Counted from the first letter of the stretch, positions 22,343 to 30,068 are shown. The stretch is DNA of 32,388 nt from Lentzea aerocolonigenes (GCF_000955955.1 NZ_JYJG01000290.1:1-32388); one strand, 5' to 3'. The notes: generated from the letters alone by a model not told the origin. Made by a program: numbers and translations.

Positions 22343-23250
22343 GACGCCTCCAGCATGTCGATGGCCAGCAGCGCCGCGCCGAGGAAGCCCGCCTCGTCGC
22401 CGAGCGCCGCGAGCCGCAGCTCCGGTCGGCGCTGGAAGGCGATCAGCCCGTCCAGCCTTTTCCGCAACGGGTCCACCAGCAGGTCTCCTGCGAGTGCGAG
22501 CCCACCGCCGAGCACAACGGCTTCAGGGCCGAGCAGCGTCGCCAGCACCAGGATCCCCCTGGCCAGCGCGTCCACGGCCTCTTGCCACACGGCGACAGCG
22601 TCCTGCTCCCCGTCGGACACCCTGCGTGCGACTTCAGCGGCGCCGTTGACGGGGGTGCCGGTACGTGCGGTGTACCGGCGGGCGATCGCCGCGGAGGACG
22701 CCACTGTCTCCACGCAGCCGATCTGACCACACGCGCAAGGCACGCCGTGGCCGACGTTCACATGTCCGATCTCACCCGCGTAGCCGTCGCCGCTGAAGAT
22801 CTTCCCGTCGAGCAGCAGCGCGCCGGCGATCCCGGTGCCGATCGGCATGATCACCGCGTTGCGCAGGTCCTTCGCGGCACCCATCCGGCACTCGGCGAGC
22901 CCGGCGGCGCGGACGTCGTGTCCGAACGCGACGGGAACGCCCAGCCGTTCCGTGAGGACGGTGCTGAACGGGAACTGGCTCCACGGCAGGTTGGTCGTGT
23001 ACACGCCGACACCGCTGGCCTCGTCCACGATGCCCGGCGCCACGACTCCCACGGCGTCGATCTCGTGCTCGGAGGCCTGCCTGAGCTCGTCGACGAGCTC
23101 GGCGATCACGGCCAGGAGCGGCTCCAACTCGGACGGAGTCGTCCGGCGGGCGTGCTTGTGCGCCGCCACCGCGTCCGGGGTGCCGGAGACCAGCGCCGCC
23201 TTGGTTTCGGTGCCACCGATGTCTACGGCGACCACGTGTCTGCGTGCCAC
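22339..23250 (-). CDS. ROK family kinase, probable N-acetylglucosamine kinase
   Basis: A 303-residue ROK (repressor/ORF/kinase) sugar kinase. The phosphate motif DIGGTETKAAL is at 10-20, GHDVRAAG contains catalytic Asp112, PIGTGIAGALL is the second nucleotide motif, and the zinc motif CACGQIGC (172-179) with His163 marks the ROK class. There is no N-terminal DNA-binding domain. The position directly before nagA and behind a dre site points to GlcNAc as substrate (NagK); glucose cannot be excluded from sequence. GTG at 23250 is the start. The dre palindrome is 30 nt upstream. Confidence 0.92.
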   Translation of the reverse strand: MARRHVVAVDIGGTETKAALVSGTPDAVAAHKHARRTTPSELEPLLAVIAELVDELRQASEHEIDAVGVVAPGIVDEASGVGVYTTNLPWSQFPFSTVLTERLGVPVAFGHDVRAAGLAECRMGAAKDLRNAVIMPIGTGIAGALLLDGKIFSGDGYAGEIGHVNVGHGVPCACGQIGCVETVASSAAIARRYTARTGTPVNGAAEVARRVSDGEQDAVAVWQEAVDALARGILVLATLLGPEAVVLGGGLALAGDLLVDPLRKRLDGLIAFQRRPELRLAALGDEAGFLGAALLAIDMLEAS

Positions 23251-23280
23251 GAGGACTGATCCTGCGGCATCGGAGCCCTA

Positions 23281-23294
23281 TTGGTCTATACCAA
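23281..23294. promoter_or_regulatory. DasR-responsive-element-like site before nagK-nagA
   Basis: TTGGTCTATACCAA is a perfect 14-bp palindrome. Its core TGGTCTATACCA differs from the dre core TGGTCTAGACCA by one base. It is 30 nt upstream of the ROK kinase GTG, where it would overlap the promoter. nagKA genes are known DasR targets in Streptomyces. Confidence 0.8.
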
Positions 23295-23357
23295 GTACCG
23301 GATTGGGGGCGTGTTCGTACGCACTGGAACCGCTCTCACCGGGCAAAACGGCGATTG

Positions 23358-23921
23358 TCAGCCAGCCATGATCTTCTGCAGGGCGTCCAGCGCGCGGGAA
23401 GCCGTCGACTTCACGGTGCCCTTCGAGATGCCGGTCGCCTCGGCGATCTCGGCCTCGGACAGGTCGCCGTAGTAGCGCAGCACGAGCACCTCGCGCTGCC
23501 GCGGCGGCAGTTGCTGCAGGGCCTTGACCACGGCCTGGTGCTCGGCCGTCAGCATCGCGAGCGACTCGGCCGACCGGGCGTTCGCCACGTGCGGCGGGGT
23601 GTAGTCGCGCGCGGTCTTGCGCCGACGCAGCACGCTGCGTGAACCGTTGACCACGGCCGTGCGGAGGTAGCCCACGGCCGCCTGGGCGTCGCGCAGGCCC
23701 TTCCAGTTGCGGTGCAGACCGGCGAACGCCTCCTGCACCACGTCCTCGGCCGTCGACGGCTCGTCGACCAGCAGCAGCGCGAGCCTCACGAGGCGCATGC
23801 GGTGCTGTTTGTACAGGTCTTCGAGTGTGAGGGGCCCTGAGGGAGGTCCTGCGACGCCGTCCTGGATCCGCAGGTTGGTCAGGGTGTCCTGCACGGTGCG
23901 CGGGGTTTCGTCGCCAACCAC
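23358..23921 (-). CDS. SigE-family ECF RNA polymerase sigma factor
   Basis: A 187-residue extracytoplasmic-function sigma factor. Region 2 spans about 33-100 (LEDLYKQHRMRLVRLALLL, then AEDVVQEAFAGLHRNW), and region 4 spans about 122-183 with RQREVLVLRYYGDLSEAEIAEATGISKGTVKS as its helix-turn-helix. The pattern is that of the actinobacterial SigE family (ECF41/SCO4005-like are separate types). No anti-sigma gene is adjacent. GTG at 23921 lies 8 nt after TACCGT (minus strand), suggesting leaderless transcription. It is divergent from the YciI gene. Confidence 0.92.
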   Translation of the reverse strand: MVGDETPRTVQDTLTNLRIQDGVAGPPSGPLTLEDLYKQHRMRLVRLALLLVDEPSTAEDVVQEAFAGLHRNWKGLRDAQAAVGYLRTAVVNGSRSVLRRRKTARDYTPPHVANARSAESLAMLTAEHQAVVKALQQLPPRQREVLVLRYYGDLSEAEIAEATGISKGTVKSTASRALDALQKIMAG

Positions 23922-23961
23922 AAGGTAGGACGGTACCGGTCGACTTCACTACGGTGGTGGC
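23922..23961. promoter_or_regulatory. Back-to-back leaderless promoters, sigma factor / YciI
   Basis: The 40-nt gap holds a -10 box for each direction: TACCGT on the minus strand (plus 23930-23935), 8 nt from the sigma factor GTG, and TACGGT on the plus strand (23950-23955), 6 nt from the YciI ATG. Neither gene has a Shine-Dalgarno. The two promoters overlap and may compete. Confidence 0.55.
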
Positions 23962-24246
23962 ATGGCCCGCTTTGCAGTCGAATTGGTGTTCGGTCCCGAT
24001 CGCGAGAAGCGCCTCGCGGTGCGCCCCGCCCACCGCGAGTACATCGCCTCCCTCGCCGAGAGGGGAACCGTCCTCGCCGCAGGTCCGTACGCGGACGACA
24101 CCGGCGCGTTGATCGTTTACGACGCCCCTGACGAGGCGACGTTGAAGGAGATCATCTCGGCGGATCCCTACACACCCGCGAACGTGATCATCAAGTGGGA
24201 GATCCGGGTGTGGAACGTGGTGCTGGGGAGCTGGCTCACCGACTAG
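23962..24246 (+). CDS. YciI family protein
   Basis: A 94-residue dimeric ferredoxin-like protein of the YCII family. ARFAVELVFGPDREKRLAVRPAHREYIASLAERGTVLAAGPYADD contains the conserved His (RPAHREY) and the GP turn typical of the family. The Asp in the ISADPY motif is also present. Some YciI proteins are small dehalogenases or lyases (TftG), but most are uncharacterised. They often occur with sigma factors (YCII-sigma fusions and neighbours), which fits the divergent SigE-type gene here. The 3' end overlaps the short-chain dehydrogenase gene on the other strand by 11 nt. Confidence 0.88.
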   Translation: MARFAVELVFGPDREKRLAVRPAHREYIASLAERGTVLAAGPYADDTGALIVYDAPDEATLKEIISADPYTPANVIIKWEIRVWNVVLGSWLTD

Positions 24247-25087
24247 CGGCTCGACCACCCGGTCCGACCAGACCGGACGTGTCCGATTTCGCCATCTCGA
24301 GGTCGGCCGCCGCGACCTCTTCGACCGCCTGGCGGTCCACGACCATCGGCGTGAACGCGCGGAAGTACTTCAACGCGCCGACCCAGCCGGGGACGTGGAC
24401 CGCCTTCGCTCGTTTCCCGACCCCGCGCACCACGGCCCTGCCCACGTTGCGGACCGGGTACTTCTTGCCTGCCAGGCCCGGCATGCCCTTGCGCAGCTTG
24501 CCGAAGACCGGGTGCTCGTCGGCGCTGTCGACCATGTCCGTGGAGATCCACGAGAAGTACGCCGTGCCCACGTCGACGCCGAGGTGCCTGACCTCCGCGC
24601 GCAGGCTGTCCGCGAACGCCTCGCAGCCCGCCTTCGCCGCCGAGTAGGCCGCGTTGCCGGGGATGTGCACGATCGCGGCCAGCGACGACACGACCAGGCA
24701 GTATCCGCGGCTCTTGATCAGGTGCGGCAGCGCCGTGCGGACCGTGCGCCACACACCGAGCAGGTTGACCTCGATGACCCGCTCGAACGCCTTCGGGTCC
24801 ATGGAGCGCACGAACCCGGTGGCCGCGATGCCCGCGTTCGCGATGACCACGTCGATGGCGCCGAAGTGCTCGGCGACCTCGTTCGTCACGCGTTCGAGCA
24901 CGTCCCAGTCCGTGACGTCGGCTTCCCACGCCTTGCCGCCGGTCTGCCGTGCGACCTCTTCGAGCTGGGCCTTCTCGAGCCCGACGAGCGCGAGACGAGC
25001 TCCGCGCGCGGCCAGTTGCCTCGCCACCTCGGCGCCGATGCCCCTGGCCGCGCCGGTGATCAGTACCACCTTGCCCGTGACGTCCAT
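24236..25087 (-). CDS. Short-chain dehydrogenase/reductase with C-terminal extension
   Basis: A classical SDR of 283 residues. VLITGAARGIG (about 8-18) is the NAD(P) loop, IANAG the stabilising motif, VVSSLAAI holds the catalytic serine, and AYSAAKAG the catalytic Tyr/Lys. A 60-residue C-terminal extension (ALKYFRAFTPMVVDRQAVEEVAAADLEMA) is typical of actinobacterial SDRs related to lipid or steroid metabolism. The ATG at 25087 follows TACCGT (minus) by 6 nt, so it appears leaderless. A CCAGTA/TACTGG inverted repeat lies 26 nt upstream. The aldo/keto reductase gene is immediately upstream on the same strand. Confidence 0.9.
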   Translation of the reverse strand: MDVTGKVVLITGAARGIGAEVARQLAARGARLALVGLEKAQLEEVARQTGGKAWEADVTDWDVLERVTNEVAEHFGAIDVVIANAGIAATGFVRSMDPKAFERVIEVNLLGVWRTVRTALPHLIKSRGYCLVVSSLAAIVHIPGNAAYSAAKAGCEAFADSLRAEVRHLGVDVGTAYFSWISTDMVDSADEHPVFGKLRKGMPGLAGKKYPVRNVGRAVVRGVGKRAKAVHVPGWVGALKYFRAFTPMVVDRQAVEEVAAADLEMAKSDTSGLVGPGGRAASR

Positions 25088-25112
25088 GCCGTCACGGTAA
25101 CGCAACCTACTC

Positions 25113-25127
25113 CCAGTAAGCTACTGG
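25113..25127. promoter_or_regulatory. CCAGTA-N3-TACTGG operator candidate
   Basis: A perfect 6-bp inverted repeat with a 3-nt spacer, in the 44-nt gap between the aldo/keto reductase stop (25132) and the short-chain dehydrogenase start (25087). Partial extensions on both sides (ACT and AGT) give a longer, imperfect dyad. TetR-family lipid regulators bind similar sequences with TACT/AGTA arms. No matching regulator gene adjoins. Confidence 0.45.
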
Positions 25128-25131
25128 CAAG

Positions 25132-26058
25132 TTAAATTGCGCTCAGACGGTCGACCTCGGCCTGGGTGAGTTCCAGGGTGAGGACCGGCAGGAGGTCGCT
25201 GAGCTGCTCCAACGTCCGGGCGGACGCGATCGGCGCGGCCACCGTCGGCTGCTGGGCGAGCCACGCCAGTGCCACCGAGGCGACCGTGGTCCCGTGCGTC
25301 TCGGCCAGCTCGTCGAGCACCTCCAGGACCTGCAGGCCGTGCTCGTCGAGGTGCTTCGAGGCGGCTCCGGCCCGCGGACTCTGGACTTCGACGCCCGGCC
25401 GGTACTTGCCGGTGAGGAAGCCCCTCGCCAGCGAGAAGTACGGCAGCGTCGCGAGCCCGTTCTCGGCGACGGTGGCCTGCAGCTCGCCCTCGAACTTGTC
25501 GCGGCTGACCAGGTTGTACTCGGGCTGCAGCGCGACGAACCTCGCGAAGCCCTCGCGTTCCTGGATCTCCAGCGCCTTCGCCAGCCGTTCGGCGGAGAAG
25601 TTGGACGCCGCGATGTAGCGGACCTTGCCGTCTCGGACGAGTTGGTCGTACGCGGCGAGCGTCTCCTCGAGCGGCGTGTTCTGGTCGTCGAGGTGGTTGT
25701 AGTAGAGGTCGATCTGGTCCACGCCCAGCCGCTTCAACGAGCGGTCGGCGCTGGTCAGGATCGTGTCGCGCTTCTGGTTGTTGAAGCCGGCGAGCATGCC
25801 GACCTTGGTGGCGACCACGACGTCGTCGCGGTTTCCACGCCTGGCCAGCCACCTGCCGATGATCGTCTCCGACTCGCCGCCGGAGTTGCCGTCGACCCAG
25901 GCGGAGTACACGTCCGCGGTGTCGAGGAAGTTCCCGCCGGCCTCGGTGTAGGCGTCGAGCACTGCGAACGAGGCGTCCTCGTCGGCCGTCCAGCCGAAGA
26001 CGTTGCCCCCCAGGCAAAGTCGGGACACGTTCAAATCAGTGGTGCTCAAGATCGGCAT
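25132..26058 (-). CDS. Aldo/keto reductase
   Basis: A 308-residue NADPH-dependent (beta/alpha)8 oxidoreductase. Conserved motifs are LDTADVYSAW (catalytic Asp and Tyr), VVATKVGML (catalytic Lys), IDLYYNHLDDQNTPLEETL (His) and YIAASNFSAERL; ALQPEYNLVSR and the C-terminal IASARTLEQL complete the cofactor site. It resembles the YghZ/Tas-like AKR group. ATG at 26058 follows TACGTT (minus) by 6 nt, so it looks leaderless. It is divergent from the LLM oxidoreductase pair with only a 31-nt gap. Substrate unknown. Confidence 0.92.
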   Translation of the reverse strand: MPILSTTDLNVSRLCLGGNVFGWTADEDASFAVLDAYTEAGGNFLDTADVYSAWVDGNSGGESETIIGRWLARRGNRDDVVVATKVGMLAGFNNQKRDTILTSADRSLKRLGVDQIDLYYNHLDDQNTPLEETLAAYDQLVRDGKVRYIAASNFSAERLAKALEIQEREGFARFVALQPEYNLVSRDKFEGELQATVAENGLATLPYFSLARGFLTGKYRPGVEVQSPRAGAASKHLDEHGLQVLEVLDELAETHGTTVASVALAWLAQQPTVAAPIASARTLEQLSDLLPVLTLELTQAEVDRLSAI

Positions 26059-26089
26059 AACACGAACGTAGTCCTTGTTGGCAAGCGGT
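26059..26089. promoter_or_regulatory. Divergent promoter, aldo/keto reductase / LLM oxidoreductases
   Basis: The 31-nt gap has TACGTT on the minus strand (plus 26065-26070), 6 nt from the reductase ATG. On the plus strand no obvious -10 or ribosome site precedes the ATG at 26090; an in-frame TTG at 26075 is an alternative start. Confidence 0.4.
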
Positions 26090-26884
26090 ATGGACAAGTT
26101 CGGAGTGTGGGCGCAGACCGGCACGTGGGCCGCCAGGATCGACGACGCCGCGTGGCTCGAAGAGCTCGGCTACGGCACCTTGTGGGTCGGTGGATCACCG
26201 GACGCCGATCTCCACGTGCCGGAGTACCTGCTCGACGCCTCGAAGACGATCAACGTGGCCACCGGGATCGTGAACGTGTGGACCTCCGAGCCCGAGGACG
26301 TCTCGCACTCGTTCCAACGAATCGGCAGCGACCGGCTGTTCATCGGCATCGGCGCCGGTCACCGGCAGGTCAACCAGGGGTACGAGAAGCCGTACGCGCG
26401 GCTGGAGTCCTACCTGGACCGGCTGGAAGTTCCTGTGGACAAGGTGCTCCTGGCCGCGCTCGGGCCGAAGGTGCTCGGGCTCGCGGCCTCCCGCACCGCC
26501 GGCGCGCATCCGTACCTCGTCCCGGTCGAGCACACCGCCGCCGCTCGCGCGATCCTCGGCGACAAGCTGCTCGCGCCCGAGGTCACGGTGGTCGTCGAGG
26601 ACGATCCGGCCACCGCACGGGCCATCGCCCGCAAGCGCTTGGAGATCTACCTGTCGCTCACGAACTACACCGGCAACTGGCGGCGGTACGGGTTCGAGGA
26701 CGCCGACTTCGCGGACGGCGGCTCGGACCGGCTGGTGGACACGTTGTTCGCCTGGGGCACCCCGGACCAGGTCGCGGCGAGGCTGCGCGAGCACCTCGTA
26801 GCGGGTGCGGACCACGTGGCGATCCAGTTCCTGAACGGCCACCACGCGGAGTTGGCCGCCGCACTGCTGCTGAGGAGCCGGTGA
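26090..26884 (+). CDS. LLM class F420-dependent oxidoreductase, first paralog
   Basis: A 264-residue luciferase-like monooxygenase-fold protein resembling the actinobacterial TIGR03620-type family of likely coenzyme F420 users. The start FGVWAQTGTW, the strand YGTLWVGGSP, INVATGIVNVW and LFIGIGAGH are family phrases. RTAGAHPYLVPVEHT and LLAPEVTVVVEDDP mark the C-terminal half. The second paralog follows with a TGATG junction. Substrate unknown; F420 use is inferred from family. Confidence 0.88.
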   Translation: MDKFGVWAQTGTWAARIDDAAWLEELGYGTLWVGGSPDADLHVPEYLLDASKTINVATGIVNVWTSEPEDVSHSFQRIGSDRLFIGIGAGHRQVNQGYEKPYARLESYLDRLEVPVDKVLLAALGPKVLGLAASRTAGAHPYLVPVEHTAAARAILGDKLLAPEVTVVVEDDPATARAIARKRLEIYLSLTNYTGNWRRYGFEDADFADGGSDRLVDTLFAWGTPDQVAARLREHLVAGADHVAIQFLNGHHAELAAALLLRSR

Positions 26885-27672
26885 TGCTCGGAACGTTCGG
26901 CGTGTGGGGATCGCACTACCAGTGGGCCGACCGGATCAGCGACATCGCAGAGCTCGAGGAGCTCGGGTTCGGCACGTTCTGGATCGGCAGCTCACCCGAG
27001 ATGGCGCTGGTCGAGCGGGCGTTGGACGCCACGAAGTCGATCACCATCGCGACCGGTATCACCAACGTCTGGCAGACCGAGCCCGAAGCCGTGTCAGCCG
27101 AGTTCGCGAGGCTCGGCACCGACCGGTTCGTGCTCGGCGTCGGCGTGGGCCACCGCCAGATCGACCAGGCCTACGAGAAGCCGTACGACAAGCTCGTGTC
27201 GTACCTCGACCGCCTCGACGTGCCGCAGGACCGGCTGCTGCTGGCCGCGCTCGGTCCGAAGGTGCTCAAGCTCGCCGCGGAACGCACGGCCGGCGCACAC
27301 CCGTACCTCGTGCCGCTCGAGCACACGGCCGAGGCGCGCAAGGTGCTCGGCGGCAAGCTGCTCGCGCCGGAGGTGACCGTGGTCGTCGAGGAGGACCCGG
27401 AGGCCGCGCGGGCCATCGCCCGTGAGCAACTGTCGTACTACTTCAGCCTCACCAACTACACGAACAGCTGGCAGCGCTGGGGCTTCTCGGTGGACGAGGT
27501 CGCCGCGCCCGGCTCGGACCGGCTGATCGACGCGCTGGTGGCGTGGGGCGGCCCCGAGCAGGTGGCGGAGAAGCTGCGTGCCCACGTGCACGCCGGCGCG
27601 GACCACGTGGCCGTTCAGTCGCTGAACGGCCACTACCCCGAACTGGCCGCGGCGCTGCGGCTCAAGGAGTGA
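26884..27672 (+). CDS. LLM class F420-dependent oxidoreductase, second paralog
   Basis: A 262-residue protein clearly homologous along its length to the gene just upstream. Shared segments include TERTAGAHPYLVPLEHT-like, LLAPEVTVVVEEDPEAARAIA and the SLTNYT stretch. The two presumably arose by tandem duplication and may form a heterodimer or have split substrate range. ATG at 26884 overlaps the preceding TGA by one base, so translation is coupled. Differences cluster in the N-terminal substrate region (GSHYQWADRISDIAEL against GTWAARIDDAAWL). The 3' end overlaps the DUF427 gene on the other strand by 11 nt. Confidence 0.88.
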   Translation: MLGTFGVWGSHYQWADRISDIAELEELGFGTFWIGSSPEMALVERALDATKSITIATGITNVWQTEPEAVSAEFARLGTDRFVLGVGVGHRQIDQAYEKPYDKLVSYLDRLDVPQDRLLLAALGPKVLKLAAERTAGAHPYLVPLEHTAEARKVLGGKLLAPEVTVVVEEDPEAARAIAREQLSYYFSLTNYTNSWQRWGFSVDEVAAPGSDRLIDALVAWGGPEQVAEKLRAHVHAGADHVAVQSLNGHYPELAAALRLKE

Positions 27673-27946
27673 TCTCGACGCCCTTCCAGAACGCGACGCG
27701 CCCCTTGATCTGCGCCGCGGCCTCCTTCGGCTCGGCGTAGTACCAGGCCGCATTGGCGTTCTCGGCGCCGTTGACCTGCAACGAGTAGTAGTTCGCGGTG
27801 CCCTTCCACGGGCAGAACGAGGTGTGTTCGGTCGTCGTCAGCACGGCCGGGTCCACGGAGTCCAGCGGGAAGTAGTGGTTGCCCTCGACGACAACTGTGT
27901 CGTCGCTCGAGGCGATGATCTTGCCGTTCCACTGAGCGGTTGCCAT
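27662..27946 (-). CDS. DUF427 domain protein
   Basis: A 94-residue protein made almost wholly of the DUF427 (PF04248) domain. Characteristic phrases are WNGKIIASSDDTVVVEGNHYFP, TSFCPWKGTANYYSL (with a conserved Cys-Pro-Trp-Lys-Gly) and AAWYYAEPKEAA. The fold is a small beta barrel; the function is unknown, although the family has been named NTP_transf_9. ATG at 27946 is the start; the 157-nt region between it and fba serves two divergent genes. Confidence 0.9.
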   Translation of the reverse strand: MATAQWNGKIIASSDDTVVVEGNHYFPLDSVDPAVLTTTEHTSFCPWKGTANYYSLQVNGAENANAAWYYAEPKEAAAQIKGRVAFWKGVEITP

Positions 27947-28056
27947 GTCATCCAGTGTCCCCGTACCGGCCAGTAACGCAGACCACCTGGTCAGCTGGTA
28001 CTTGATCGATCACTACGAAGAGCTGGCCGCCGCACCGGCCCCGTGACACGTGCTCG

Positions 28057-28062
28057 TAGGAT
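28057..28062 (+). promoter_or_regulatory. Probable fba -10 box (TAGGAT)
   Basis: TAGGAT lies 41 nt before the fba ATG, leaving a leader with the GGAGG site. No clear -35 box is seen. The 27947-28103 gap otherwise shows no strong repeat. Confidence 0.4.
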
Positions 28063-28103
28063 GCGGTCGACACGGCGTTCAGGGCACCTGAGGAGGACCA
28101 CCG

Positions 28104-29138
28104 ATGCCCATCGCAACTCCCGAGGTCTACGCGGAGATGCTTGACCGGGCCAAGGCGAACGAGTTCGCCTACCCCGCGATCAACGTCACCTCGTCGGAGA
28201 CTCTCAACGCGGCTCTGCGCGGATTCGCCGAAGCCGAGAGCGACGGCATCATCCAGGTCTCGACCGGTGGTGCCGAGTTCGCCTCGGGCACCAAGGTCAA
28301 GGACATGGTGACCGGCGCGGTGGCGCTCGCGGAGTTCGCGCACGTCGTCGCCGCCAAGTACCCGGTGAACATCGCGCTGCACACCGACCACTGCCCGAAG
28401 GACAAGCTCGACGGGTACGTGCGTCCGCTGATCGCGATCAGCCAGGAGCGGGTGGACAAGGGCGGCAACCCGCTCTTCCAGTCGCACATGTGGGACGGCT
28501 CGGCCGTGCCGCTGGAGGAGAACCTCCAGATCGCGAGCGAGCTGCTCGACCTCTCCGCCAAGGCGAAGATCGTCCTCGAGATCGAGGTCGGCGTCGTCGG
28601 TGGCGAGGAGGACGGCGTCGACAACGAGATCAACGACAAGCTCTACACGACGGCCGAGGACTACCTGAAGACCGTCGACGCGCTCGGCGCCGGTGAGAAG
28701 GGCCGCTACCTGCTCGCCGCGACCTTCGGCAACGTGCACGGCGTCTACAAGCCGGGCAACGTCAAGCTGCGCCCGGAGATCCTCAAGCAGGGCCAGGACG
28801 TGGCAGCCGAGAAGCTGGGCCTGCCGGCCGGCTCGAAGCCGTTCGACCTCGTCTTCCACGGCGGCTCCGGCTCGCTGCTGGAGGAGATCCACGAGGCCGT
28901 GTCGTACGGCGTCATCAAGATGAACATCGACACGGACACGCAGTACGCCTTCACCCGTCCGATCGCGGCGCACATGTTCGCGAACTACGACGGCGTGCTG
29001 AAGGTCGACGGCGAGGTCGGCAACAAGAAGGCCTACGACCCGCGCAGCTACCTCAAGGCAGCCGAGCAGGCCATGGCCGCCCGCATCGCCCAGGCGTGCG
29101 AGCACCTCAAGTCGTCGGGCCGCATGATCGCGGGCTGA
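28104..29138 (+). CDS. fba: Class II fructose-bisphosphate aldolase
   Basis: A zinc-dependent aldolase splitting fructose-1,6-bisphosphate into glyceraldehyde-3-phosphate and dihydroxyacetone phosphate. It has 344 residues, the length of actinobacterial class IIa enzymes. ALHTDHCPKD (91-100) holds catalytic Asp95 and zinc ligand His96, VLEIEVGVVGGEEDGV the glutamate ligand and glycine-rich loop, FGNVHGVYKPGN another histidine, and DLVFHGGSGS the third histidine with the phosphate loop. GGAGG at 28092-28096 sits 7 nt before the ATG. A strong terminator follows. M. tuberculosis has fba in a similar neighbourhood (Rv0363c). Confidence 0.97.
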   Translation: MPIATPEVYAEMLDRAKANEFAYPAINVTSSETLNAALRGFAEAESDGIIQVSTGGAEFASGTKVKDMVTGAVALAEFAHVVAAKYPVNIALHTDHCPKDKLDGYVRPLIAISQERVDKGGNPLFQSHMWDGSAVPLEENLQIASELLDLSAKAKIVLEIEVGVVGGEEDGVDNEINDKLYTTAEDYLKTVDALGAGEKGRYLLAATFGNVHGVYKPGNVKLRPEILKQGQDVAAEKLGLPAGSKPFDLVFHGGSGSLLEEIHEAVSYGVIKMNIDTDTQYAFTRPIAAHMFANYDGVLKVDGEVGNKKAYDPRSYLKAAEQAMAARIAQACEHLKSSGRMIAG

Positions 29139-29150
29139 GTCTTGCCGTGA

Positions 29151-29181
29151 AAGGGCCCCGGTATCTCGCCGGGGCCCTTTT
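29151..29181 (+). terminator. Rho-independent terminator of fba
   Basis: AAGGGCCCCGG and CCGGGGCCCTT form a perfect 11-bp stem with a 7-nt loop, 12 nt after the fba stop, followed by TT. It is the only intrinsic terminator seen between convergent genes in this window and may also slow transcription from the opposite strand. Confidence 0.9.
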
Positions 29182-29185
29182 GCTT

Positions 29186-30025
29186 TCAGCGGAACGCTTC
29201 GACGTTGCGTTCGGCCCAGTCGGCGAACGTGCGCGGGGCACGGCCGAGGATCTTCTCCACGTCCGGGCTGACGCGCTGCTCGGCTTCCGTCGGGGCGCCG
29301 AGGATGTCCAGCGTGTCGTCGGCGACCTCGGCCGGCATCAGCTGCTCCATGCCCGCCTTGGCCTCGGCACGGGTGAGCTCGTGGAACCGGACGGGCTCGC
29401 CCAGCGCCTCGGCGATGGCCTCCGTCTGCTGCCGCGGCGTGATGACCTCCTGGCCGGTCAGCTCGTACACCCCGCCGGTGTGCCGGTCGTCGAGCAGGCT
29501 GGCTTTGGCGACCTCCGCGATGTCCGCCGGGTCGATGATCGGCACGCCGACGTCGCCGAACGGTGCTGCGACGGTCCGGTTCGCGCGGACCTGCCCGGCC
29601 CACCACAGGGCGTTGGACGCGAAGCCGCCCGGCCGCAGGATCGCCCAGTCGGCGCCGGAGCTCTTGAGCGTGTCCTCCAGTTCGCGCGTCGCGATCCGCG
29701 TCGGCCCGAACGGCCTGGTCGCCACGCCCTGCGAGGAGAGCAGGACGATCCTCTTGATGCCGTCGCGCGTTGCCTGGCCGATGATGTCGGCCGGATTGGC
29801 GCCGGGCGCGTGCAGGTCGCCCGAGAGCAGCAGGAACAACGCCTCGGCTCCGGCCAGTGCGGGTTCGAGGCTCGCCGGGTCGGCGAGGTCTGCCTGGACG
29901 TGCCGGACGCCTCGAGGCACGGCCGCCACGTGCCGCGACACGGCCGTCACCTGCTCGCCTGCCTCGGCCAGCGCCCGCGTCAGCGATCGGCCGATGTTCC
30001 CGGTCGCCCCAGTCACCACGATCAT
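29186..30025 (-). CDS. NmrA-like NAD(P)-binding protein
   Basis: A 279-residue atypical SDR of the NmrA/QOR2 type. VVTGATGNIGRSLTRAL (3-19) is the Rossmann loop; LILSSQGV-like LLSSQGVATRPFGP and WAILRPGGFASNALWW mark the active-site region. Family members are quinone or NAD(P)H reductases or redox-sensing proteins. AAGGAG lies 6 nt before the ATG at 30025. It is divergent from an HxlR regulator, an arrangement common for QorB/NmrA-type reductases responding to quinones or aldehydes. Confidence 0.88.
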   Translation of the reverse strand: MIVVTGATGNIGRSLTRALAEAGEQVTAVSRHVAAVPRGVRHVQADLADPASLEPALAGAEALFLLLSGDLHAPGANPADIIGQATRDGIKRIVLLSSQGVATRPFGPTRIATRELEDTLKSSGADWAILRPGGFASNALWWAGQVRANRTVAAPFGDVGVPIIDPADIAEVAKASLLDDRHTGGVYELTGQEVITPRQQTEAIAEALGEPVRFHELTRAEAKAGMEQLMPAEVADDTLDILGAPTEAEQRVSPDVEKILGRAPRTFADWAERNVEAFR

Positions 30026-30068
30026 TTCCAGCTCCTTCGTCGTTGTGCGGACGACGTTAGGAACCAGG

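Noticed and set aside
25294..26883. Plus-strand open frame antisense to the aldo/keto reductase that reads into the second LLM gene
   Set aside because: Only the part from 26884 on is coding; the earlier part is antisense or out of frame to well-identified genes.
27948..29606. Long minus-strand open frame antisense to fba
   Set aside because: Typical GC-rich antisense frame; the product has no fold-like features and fba on the other strand is unmistakable.
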